The notes beneath the pieces were generated by a model. That model was not told the origin of the DNA. It was given only the letters and a program-made list of their open reading frames with translations, and ran no database searches. A DNA stretch of 39,996 nucleotides from Prevotella sp. Lineage in GTDB: Bacteria > Bacteroidota > Bacteroidia > Bacteroidales > Bacteroidaceae. The DNA lies in assembly GCA_024690505.1 (NCBI GenBank), contig JAILPA010000106.1, positions 1-39,996 of the forward strand. The letters are read 5' to 3'. This document shows, one piece after another, positions 1 to 8,509 of this stretch; position 1 is the first letter of the stretch, and each line of letters starts with the position of its first letter. Made by a program: the position numbers and the translations under genes.

Positions 1-189
1 CATCAAGTACATTCAAATAGGAACTCAAGAATTGATTCCCTATTTGAGATTTTAGGAATCAATAAGAGCCATATATTTAAAGATGACATCTTAAAGATTA
101 AAGAACCGATAGACTGGAATAGGGTAGATAACAATCTTGAAGAACTCAGATTAGATAGTTTAAAATTTTTAAAGACAGCATTAAAGTAA
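1..189 (+). CDS. Polysaccharide pyruvyl transferase family protein, C-terminal end (partial)
   Basis: The reading frame is open from the first base of the window to a TAA at 187-189 and gives 62 residues. The pattern (SNRNSRIDSLFEILG near the start, then a Trp/Asn/Val segment and a Leu-rich helix ending in LKFLKTALK) resembles the extreme C-terminus of polysaccharide pyruvyl transferases, which put ketal-pyruvate on surface glycans. The start and the catalytic part lie outside the window, so the family call rests on a short tail and on the neighbouring glycosyltransferase genes. The stop overlaps the ATG of the next relic frame (TAATG), the tight coupling typical of capsule operons. Confidence 0.55.
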   Translation, partial: HQVHSNRNSRIDSLFEILGINKSHIFKDDILKIKEPIDWNRVDNNLEELRLDSLKFLKTALK

Positions 190-299
190 TGAATCAAGTT
201 CTCTTTGTCGGTTGGGTAAATCAGGGCAAAGCGCCTGTCGACGGGGAGACTGCCAAGAATCAGTATATCACCGCAGATGTCTCATTTTTGAATGAATGA
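189..299 (+). pseudogene. 5' relic of a glycosyltransferase gene
   Basis: An ATG overlapping the previous stop opens a 36-codon frame whose first 29 residues (MNQVLFVGWVNQGKAPVDGE and onward) match 22 of 29 residues at the start of the intact GT4 protein encoded from 1049. At DNA level 189-277 and 1049-1137 agree at about three quarters of positions. The similarity stops abruptly after GCAGA near 278, and the frame ends seven codons later at a TGA. I read it as the left-over beginning of an older, diverged copy of the glycosyltransferase gene, cut off when the following gene and the present GT4 copy were brought in. A short leader peptide is the alternative. Confidence 0.65.
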
Positions 300-302
300 A
301 CG

Positions 303-1052
303 ATGAAAGAAATTGTTAATGTATTATGGACTGGTGGTTTGGATAGCACCTATTTAGTTGTTAAACTATTATACATGGGAATGACCGTTCAGCCATACTA
401 TATCATTGATGAAGGACGTAAATCATTGAAAAAAGAGTTAAACGCCATTCGTAAGATATCTCAACATTTACAGGATCATAATGTAATCAAAGGACAATTG
501 TTAACAACCATTATCATTTACGAAAAGTCAATTAATGCTTATAAAGACATAACTGATTCGTGGAAACGTCTTAATAAAAAATACTCTTTAGGAAGACAAT
601 ACGATTGGTTAGCAAGGTTTTCTCGTCAACAAAGAAAGAAACTAATGGTTGGTGTGATGATGGAAAATAGAGGCAAGGTTATTCACACCCTTGAAGGTAA
701 GGAAATGCAAAAGATAAAGGTATCTGGAATAGATGTATTTACAATAACTAATGAGATTTCAGACATGAATCATGATGCTTTTATAATGTACGAGAACCTT
801 CTCTTCCCATGTCTTCTGGTTGGCAAGAAAAAAACAGAGGAATGGGAAGAACTCCATCAGCTTGGATTCGGAGACATCGCAGAAATGACATGGTTTTGCC
901 ATCACCCAATATTGGGATTAACTTGTGGACATTGTAATCCTTGTCAAGACGCCCTTAATGAGGGAATGGCTTTCAGAGTTTCAAAAATTGGTTATATACT
1001 TGGAGCAATTGGACATTCTGTACTTAACCTTTTTAAAAAGTTACGAAAATGA
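303..1052 (+). CDS. QueC-like PP-loop ATPase in a polysaccharide locus
   Basis: This 249-residue protein has an N-terminal PP-loop (WTGGLDSTYL, residues 9-18) that binds ATP pyrophosphate. Near the C-terminus is a Cys cluster C-x8-C-x2-C-x2-C (Cys199, 208, 211, 214), which is the spacing of the zinc site in 7-cyano-7-deazaguanine synthase QueC. QueC activates a carboxylate with ATP and converts it to an amide and then a nitrile. No queD, queE or queF lies nearby, and the gene sits between a pyruvyltransferase and glycosyltransferases, so a role in amidating or otherwise modifying a sugar carboxylate of the surface glycan is my inference. It is visibly richer in A+T than its neighbours. The stop overlaps the next start (ATGA at 1049-1052). 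Genuine queuosine or protein-modifying function cannot be excluded. Confidence 0.75.
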   Translation: MKEIVNVLWTGGLDSTYLVVKLLYMGMTVQPYYIIDEGRKSLKKELNAIRKISQHLQDHNVIKGQLLTTIIIYEKSINAYKDITDSWKRLNKKYSLGRQYDWLARFSRQQRKKLMVGVMMENRGKVIHTLEGKEMQKIKVSGIDVFTITNEISDMNHDAFIMYENLLFPCLLVGKKKTEEWEELHQLGFGDIAEMTWFCHHPILGLTCGHCNPCQDALNEGMAFRVSKIGYILGAIGHSVLNLFKKLRK

Positions 1053-2104
1053 AACAAGTCATATTCGTCGGTTGGATAAGAACGGGAAAGCCACCCGTGG
1101 ATGGGGAGACAGCCAAGAACCAGTATATCATTGCAGAACTGAAAAAGTACTGCAAGGTGACGGTGTTGGATTTCTATCAGAAGAACCGCCATCCGTGGAT
1201 TTACCTGCAGGCGCTGTGGGCATTGGTGAGCCAGCCGAAAGCCACGATTATTTTCTCTACGTCGGCCAAAAATGTTTATGGCACTTTGAAGTTTTTCCGA
1301 GCCTTGCACCTGAAGCGAGAGGTCATTCACTGGGTCATAGGCGGAAAATTTGGAGACAACATACAAAACGGGGTGATTGACGCTGATGTTTTTGGATATG
1401 CAAAATACACTTTTGTTGAAAGCCACGCTATGGTCAAACAACTACAGGAGTGTGGGATAAAAGGTGTTTCACAGCTTCCAAATTTCAAGGCCATTCCCTA
1501 TTTCCCCGATTTAAACAAAGCACTCAACGAAAGAAAACAAAATTCCAAAAAACGCTTTGTGTTCCTAAGCCGCGTTATGCCAGAAAAGGGATGCGACTAT
1601 ATATTAGAAGCCATAAAAGCACTGAATGAAAAAGGACTGCGTGATCGATTCTGTGTAGATTTCTACGGGAAAATGGATGAGGCATACGAAGAGAGATTCA
1701 CTCAAAAGGTCAAGCAACTGGACAATGCGAATTATCATGGCTTACTAGATTTGAAAACTGCCGCAGGCTATGATACATTAGCCACCTATCATGCAATGCT
1801 TTTCCCAACCTACTGGAAAGGGGAAGGATTCGCTGGTGTGTTTATTGATGCTTTTATTGCAGGACTTCCTATGTTGATATCAGACTGGGCGCATAATTCA
1901 GAAATCATAAGGGATGGAGAATTGGGAATATTATACCCAGTGCATGACGTGAAAGCACTGGCTGACACAATGGAGAAATGCATCCTTGGAGAAATTAATT
2001 TGGAGGAAATGGCTGTTAATGCGCGACAAGAAGCATTACGATATGATGTTGCAAAAGTATTGAATGATGATTATTTAAGAAGCATTGGACTGATTGAAAC
2101 CTGA
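1049..2104 (+). CDS. Glycosyltransferase family 4 (GT-B fold)
   Basis: This 351-residue protein has the two-domain GT-B layout. The N-terminal acceptor half begins MKQVIFVGWIRTGKPPVDGE. The C-terminal half opens with FLSRVMPEKGCDYILEAI (nucleotide-sugar side of family 4 enzymes) and contains the acidic region EGFAGVFIDAFIAGLP around residues 259-274, which corresponds to the donor-binding E-x7-E type motif with Asp as second acid. It should transfer a sugar to a lipid-linked or growing surface polysaccharide on the cytoplasmic side of the inner membrane. The ATG overlaps the stop of the QueC-like gene and the end abuts the next gene, consistent with one operon. Donor and acceptor cannot be told from sequence. 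Confidence 0.85.
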   Translation: MKQVIFVGWIRTGKPPVDGETAKNQYIIAELKKYCKVTVLDFYQKNRHPWIYLQALWALVSQPKATIIFSTSAKNVYGTLKFFRALHLKREVIHWVIGGKFGDNIQNGVIDADVFGYAKYTFVESHAMVKQLQECGIKGVSQLPNFKAIPYFPDLNKALNERKQNSKKRFVFLSRVMPEKGCDYILEAIKALNEKGLRDRFCVDFYGKMDEAYEERFTQKVKQLDNANYHGLLDLKTAAGYDTLATYHAMLFPTYWKGEGFAGVFIDAFIAGLPMLISDWAHNSEIIRDGELGILYPVHDVKALADTMEKCILGEINLEEMAVNARQEALRYDVAKVLNDDYLRSIGLIET

Positions 2105-2108
2105 AACA

Positions 2109-3008
2109 ATGAAAGTAGTCATACTGTTTTTTGTTAACCTTCTGGTAAAACTGCGCATCTTGACACCGATACGGGTGGCAAGGCTTAAGTATTTCTACAA
2201 GTTGCATCGTTGGCCAGATTTTGAGCACCCAAAGAATCTCAACGAGAAAATCAACTGGATGAAGTTCTATGGCGATACGAGTCAGTGGCCATTGCTGGCA
2301 GACAAGTATCGTGTAAGAGATTATGTGAAGGACTGCGGCTTCGAAGATTGTCTCATTCCGCTAAAAGGCAAGTGGGACACCGTGGAGGAGATAGATTGGG
2401 AAAAGTTGCCACAGCAGTTTGTGATGAAATGTAACAATGGCAGCGGTGATGTGTTGGTATGTGCTGAAAAAAAGACAATTGATAAAGAAAAAACACTTAA
2501 GCATTTCAGAAAGACACTTCAGTCGCCATACGGTGTACTCACTGGTGAAGAACATTACAAATATATTAAGCCATGCGTTATTGCGGAAGAACTTCTTGAC
2601 GGAAGTACGCAACCTAACGAATCACAATCACTCGTCGATTACAAGATATGGGCTTTTGACGGTAAACCAGAGTTCGTCGTATGTTACAGCAACAGGCATA
2701 ATCAATATTATTGTGAAATAGGTGTATATGACTGCGACTGGAATGCTCATCCAGAATTTCTTCGCTATTCCTCTCACTATATACCTGAACAGAAACTGAT
2801 GCCAAAGCCTGCATCCCTGGACACTATGTTACGTATTGCATCAATTCTTTCCAAAGAACATCCTCAGATGCGGGTAGATTTGTATGATGTCAACGGACAT
2901 GTTTATGTTGGAGAACTAACCCTGACATCAAGCGGAGGATATATGAATCATTTCACACAAGCGTTCTTAGACAAACTCGGTCAATTTACAGTATTGCCAA
3001 TAGATTAA
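2109..3008 (+). CDS. TupA-like ATP-grasp protein of polysaccharide synthesis
   Basis: The protein of about 299 residues shows the pattern of TupA-like ATP-grasp enzymes: FEHPKNLNEKINWMK, then LLADKYRVRDYV, then a glycine-rich FVMKCNNGSGDV segment, and a late acidic/Asn region (MRVDLYDVNGHVYVGELTL) that would bind Mg-ATP. Family members found in capsule and teichuronopeptide loci are thought to ligate amino-acid or similar groups to glycans through a carboxyl-phosphate intermediate. I chose the ATG at 2109, five codons inside the longest frame, because the upstream in-frame start at 2094 is a TTG lying inside the preceding gene. It is followed by the Alg14-like gene with no gap. The substrate is unknown. 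Confidence 0.8.
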   Translation: MKVVILFFVNLLVKLRILTPIRVARLKYFYKLHRWPDFEHPKNLNEKINWMKFYGDTSQWPLLADKYRVRDYVKDCGFEDCLIPLKGKWDTVEEIDWEKLPQQFVMKCNNGSGDVLVCAEKKTIDKEKTLKHFRKTLQSPYGVLTGEEHYKYIKPCVIAEELLDGSTQPNESQSLVDYKIWAFDGKPEFVVCYSNRHNQYYCEIGVYDCDWNAHPEFLRYSSHYIPEQKLMPKPASLDTMLRIASILSKEHPQMRVDLYDVNGHVYVGELTLTSSGGYMNHFTQAFLDKLGQFTVLPID

Positions 3009-3464
3009 ATGAATAAGAAAAAAGTTATTGCCGTAGCCTCGATAGGAGGTCATTGGATACAATTGCTGCGGATAGCGAGGCCCCTGGAGGAATATTATGA
3101 GATGGTATATGTCTCAACACATCCAAAATGTGCTGCGATGGTAGAAGGTAAGAATTATTATCTGGCTACTGATTTCAGTCGTTCAAATGCCTGGAAACTG
3201 ATACCGGCATTCTTCAGGCAGTTGAATATCATCAGAAAGGAAAAGCCCGATGCAATCATCACCACTGGAGCCGCTCCGGGACTGATCTGTGTGTTTGCTG
3301 GATGGCTGCTACGCAGAAAGACCATTTGGATAGACAGCATCGCCAACGTCAACCGCCTGTCCCTAAGCGGAAGGATTGCAGCTTTATTCGTCTCTAGAGT
3401 CTATACGCAGTGGCAACATTTGGCTACAGCCAAAATCCATTATTCCGGAGACATCTTTGGATAA
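3009..3464 (+). CDS. Alg14-like glycosyltransferase membrane subunit (PssD/CpsF type)
   Basis: At 151 residues this matches the size of bacterial Alg14-like proteins. It starts VIAVASIGGHWIQLLRIA, the GGH motif typical of the acceptor-binding half, and includes a central ITTGAAPGLICVFAGWLL stretch and the IDSIANVNRLSLSG motif. In this family the subunit anchors the Alg13-like donor-binding partner at the membrane, and together they add a hexose to an undecaprenyl-linked sugar. The Alg13-like gene follows after 24 bases, which supports the pairing. Which sugar is transferred cannot be read from the sequence. Confidence 0.85.
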   Translation: MNKKKVIAVASIGGHWIQLLRIARPLEEYYEMVYVSTHPKCAAMVEGKNYYLATDFSRSNAWKLIPAFFRQLNIIRKEKPDAIITTGAAPGLICVFAGWLLRRKTIWIDSIANVNRLSLSGRIAALFVSRVYTQWQHLATAKIHYSGDIFG

Positions 3465-3488
3465 TCACTAACCGTTCAAATCTCAACT

Positions 3489-3962
3489 ATGATATTCGTA
3501 ACTATTGGCACACAGATTCCATTCGACCGGCTCATCGAGATTCTCGACCGTATTGCGCCAGAACTGAACGAGGAAATATATGCCCAGGCCCTTAGGGGTA
3601 AATACAAACCTAAACACTTTAAACTCATTGATTTCATTGAACCCGATGAATTTGAAAAAGTGTTTGCCCAGGCAAGATTGATTGTAGCCCATGCTGGCAT
3701 GGGGACTATTCTGTCTGCTCTACGCAACTCTAAGCCATTGGTCATCTTTCCACGCATAGCATCGATAGGTGAGCATCGCAACGAACATCAGAAAGCCACT
3801 GCCCTGATGATAAAAGAGAAAAACTATGCATACGTGGCTACAGATGAACAGGAACTACGTGAATTGCTCCACAAAGACCTCCACCCATTGAAACACATAG
3901 GCGACACTGCATCAAAAAGCCTCGTCAAGTCTCTGGAAGACTTTATTGACTTCAACATGTAA
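3489..3962 (+). CDS. Alg13-like glycosyltransferase catalytic subunit (PssE type)
   Basis: This 157-residue protein begins MIFVTIGTQIPFDRLIEIL, the start expected of the C-terminal donor-binding domain of family 28 glycosyltransferases. It carries the AHAGMGTIL motif around residues 63-71 and the KPLVIFPR and GEHRNEHQ segments (about residues 83-103) that contact the nucleotide sugar. It should work as a heterodimer with the Alg14-like protein encoded just upstream, transferring a hexose onto a lipid-linked intermediate at the cytoplasmic membrane face. It is the last intact glycan gene before a transposase remnant, so the polysaccharide operon probably ends here or was truncated here. Confidence 0.85.
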   Translation: MIFVTIGTQIPFDRLIEILDRIAPELNEEIYAQALRGKYKPKHFKLIDFIEPDEFEKVFAQARLIVAHAGMGTILSALRNSKPLVIFPRIASIGEHRNEHQKATALMIKEKNYAYVATDEQELRELLHKDLHPLKHIGDTASKSLVKSLEDFIDFNM

Positions 3963-3968
3963 AAATAT

Positions 3969-4049
3969 ATGTCAGACAAAGTAAATTTTGATTTGGAAGA
4001 CCTCGACGACCTGAAAGACCTTATAGGCGACAAGAGAAAAAAGAGCTAA
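3969..4049 (+). CDS. Possible small acidic/basic peptide gene (26 aa)
   Basis: An ATG six bases after the Alg13-like stop opens a 26-codon frame, MSDKVNFDLEDLDDLKDLIG followed by DKRKKS and TAA. The peptide has an acidic amphipathic middle and a basic tail. I do not recognise it. Its close spacing suggests it could be translated with the preceding operon, but it could equally be the remains of a longer gene cut by the neighbouring transposase insertion, or a chance frame. Confidence 0.25.
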   Translation: MSDKVNFDLEDLDDLKDLIGDKRKKS

Positions 4050-4055
4050 TTTTAG

Positions 4056-4377
4056 CTTCCAGAAAGTTCATGAACAAGACCGACCTCGCCATACGGCCAA
4101 TCACCATCGGCTATTCAACTGCATCGAGGCTAATGTCTGCATCTGCTTCACAGCATACAAGGTCTACAAAGAACTGCAGCGCATCATCGCCCTGCACGGG
4201 GGAATCAATCTTAGCGTAGACAAGGTGATTGACATTGCCAAAACCATACCCACCATCAAGCTGAGCCTGCCATATGGCGATACTGAAAGAGTTAAGACGC
4301 TATTCCTTACAGAAAAGCATCAGAGGATTAAGACACTCTTCGACATCAAGGCCATTCTCGACAAGAAGCAAGATTAA
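4056..4377 (+). pseudogene. C-terminal remnant of an IS transposase (IS1634/IS4-like), frameshifted
   Basis: Translation from about 4056 gives SRKFMNKTDLAIRPI. After a shift of one frame near 4098 it continues HRLFNCIEANVCICFTAYKV, with LSVDKVIDIAKTI later, ending at a TAA at 4375-4377. This is the C-terminal pattern of IS1634-type DDE transposases (KTDL-IRPIYHR-IEAHICICF-AYKVYKEL-SVDKVL-IAKTI). Inserting one base between ATC and ACC restores the expected IYHR, so a single-base deletion explains the break. The N-terminal catalytic part is absent. The remnant marks an old insertion at the junction of the polysaccharide locus and the starch operon. The IS family name is from pattern memory and is approximate. 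Confidence 0.75.
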
Positions 4378-4567
4378 ATTAACAGGCGCACGTGCGAACA
4401 GGGTGACGCATCGCCGAAGTCAGGAAAAATTGTTGTCATTGAAGAAAACTGCTTAACATGGGGGGCTTCTGACATGCGCTGAAAGTGTGTCAAGGCACAA
4501 GGCTCTTTCTTGATTTTTCTTTTGTTGTGTTTCTCTGTGCTTTCCTGTGCCCAATAGCACAGTTGGC

Positions 4568-4585
4568 TGTGCAAACGTTTGAACA
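4568..4585. promoter_or_regulatory. LacI-family-like operator palindrome
   Basis: TGTGCAAACGTTTGAACA is an 18-base palindrome broken only at one symmetric pair (positions 4571/4582), with a perfect 10-base core CAAACGTTTG centred on CG. LacI/MalR-type regulators of maltose and starch genes in other bacteria bind sites of this shape. It lies 53 bases upstream of the -7 element, which would suit an activator or a distal operator. No LacI-type regulator gene is in the window. Confidence 0.45.
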
Positions 4586-4623
4586 TTATAAATATAATAA
4601 TAAAGGGCAGGGAGGAATAATAA

Positions 4624-7017
<2,394 letters not shown>

Positions 7018-7023
7018 AGATAT

Positions 7024-7051
7024 TCCTCATTCCCCATTCCTCATTATCATG
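7024..7051. repeat. Degenerate heptamer repeat (TCCTCAT type)
   Basis: Between the GH97 stop and the next start the sequence reads as heptads TCCTCAT, TCCCCAT, TCCTCAT, TATCATG. The same kind of heptamer occurs at 35285-35312 and, as the complement, at 36273-36301. Confidence 0.6.
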
Positions 7052-8509
7052 CACAGCCATCCCTTCAAGACACTATCAGCACGGCTCTCAACCAGAGTCG
7101 TGGCCGTGGTAGCTGTCATACTGATGGCGGCTATGCTCATCATCTCCTACTACTCGCGCAAGGCCCTCATGCAGGAAGCCCTGCAGAAGACCGACATGAC
7201 ACTGCAAGGCGCACTGCAGCACGTGGGGAATACACTCGACGACGTGGAACGCGCATCGGCACTGATGCTGGGCTACATAGAGCACAACCTGGACAAGCCC
7301 GAACAGATGCCTCTTTGTGCACGGCACATGTTGGAGGCGAACCCGGGACTCGTTGGCTGCGCCATAGCCTTCGAGCCCGGATACTACAGCGGCAGCGACT
7401 CGTGCCTCATCTCCTTTGCCTATCTGAAACCCAACAGAACAGAAGCCGACAAAGACTCGATAGTCATGGCTGGCAACATGGAGCAGAGAAGCCACACGGA
7501 ACAGGAATGGTATGCCATGGTAGTGAAACAAAACAGGGCTGGCTGGCGTAGACCCTTCAACGACGACCGACCAGGAGCAACGGGACAGGTGACGACCTTC
7601 GGAATGCCCATACACTCACAGCAAGGCAAAACCGTGGGTGTCCTCGCAGTGGGAGTGTCGATGGAGTGGTTCGCACGGTTCGTACAGCAAGCGAAGCCCT
7701 ATCCACGCTCTTTCTGCACCGTGATGGGACGCTCGGGAAACCTCATGGTGTTCCCAAGTACCGACCCCGACAAGCAGGTAAAAGCCATCAACGGCACCAA
7801 AATGACAAACGTGGCCGATGTACAGACACTCACAAAGACCATGATGGCAGCAGCGCATGGATATACCAAGGTGAAACTCTCGGGAGAAGACTACTACGTG
7901 TTCTACAGCCACCTCGACGACATGGGGTGGAGCGTGGCAGTGGTATGCCAGGAAGATGACGTGCTGGCATCATACAACGAGGTGAGCACATTCACCATCG
8001 GCATAGCACTGCTGGCAATAATCCTCTTGAGCATCGTCTGCTTCTTCGTCATTAAACGACAGATGTCACCACTCGCCACACTGGCACATTCGGCACGGCG
8101 CATAGCAGAAGGACACTACGACAAACCCATTGCCTACAGCCGCCGGCGCGATGAGGTGGGACAACTGCAGAACTCGTTCCACGCCATGCAGATGTCGCTC
8201 TCGAACTTCATGGCAGAGACAGAGCAGCAGGCCACAAACCTGAAACAGAGAAACCTGGAGCTGCAACAGGCCAACGAGCACATGATGGAGACGGAACGCG
8301 TGAAGACAGCATTCTTCACCAGCATGACCGACCAAATGGCAGCACCAGTGAGAAACATCATCAGCTCAGTGGACTTCATACAGGAGAACTACAACACCAT
8401 GTCACCTGAGGTGGGAGAAAACATAGTGGAACAAATGCTGCACGATGCCAACCACGCAGGAGAAATCCTGAACCAACTCATTGAAAACTCGCTGAAGAAA
8501 GAACCATGA
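7049..8509 (+). CDS. Cache-HAMP membrane sensor with degenerate histidine-kinase dimerisation domain
   Basis: This 486-residue protein has a transmembrane helix at about residues 17-36, a periplasmic dCache-type domain, a second membrane helix at about 314-335, a HAMP segment (SARRIAEGHYDKPI) and a coiled coil. It then has a helical pair resembling the dimerisation/phosphotransfer domain of histidine kinases. The phospho-acceptor His is replaced: where SHQLRTPL is expected it has TDQMAAPV, with Asp428. The protein stops before any ATP-binding domain. It is a paralogue of the complete kinase encoded next, with which it overlaps by ATGA. I infer that it senses a ligand and signals by pairing with the kinase, not by its own catalysis. 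Confidence 0.8.
   Translation: MHSHPFKTLSARLSTRVVAVVAVILMAAMLIISYYSRKALMQEALQKTDMTLQGALQHVGNTLDDVERASALMLGYIEHNLDKPEQMPLCARHMLEANPGLVGCAIAFEPGYYSGSDSCLISFAYLKPNRTEADKDSIVMAGNMEQRSHTEQEWYAMVVKQNRAGWRRPFNDDRPGATGQVTTFGMPIHSQQGKTVGVLAVGVSMEWFARFVQQAKPYPRSFCTVMGRSGNLMVFPSTDPDKQVKAINGTKMTNVADVQTLTKTMMAAAHGYTKVKLSGEDYYVFYSHLDDMGWSVAVVCQEDDVLASYNEVSTFTIGIALLAIILLSIVCFFVIKRQMSPLATLAHSARRIAEGHYDKPIAYSRRRDEVGQLQNSFHAMQMSLSNFMAETEQQATNLKQRNLELQQANEHMMETERVKTAFFTSMTDQMAAPVRNIISSVDFIQENYNTMSPEVGENIVEQMLHDANHAGEILNQLIENSLKKEP

Noticed and set aside
3..197. 64-codon - strand frame at the left edge
   Set aside because: The + strand frame fits the end of a pyruvyltransferase and joins tightly to the next start, so the - strand frame is a shadow.
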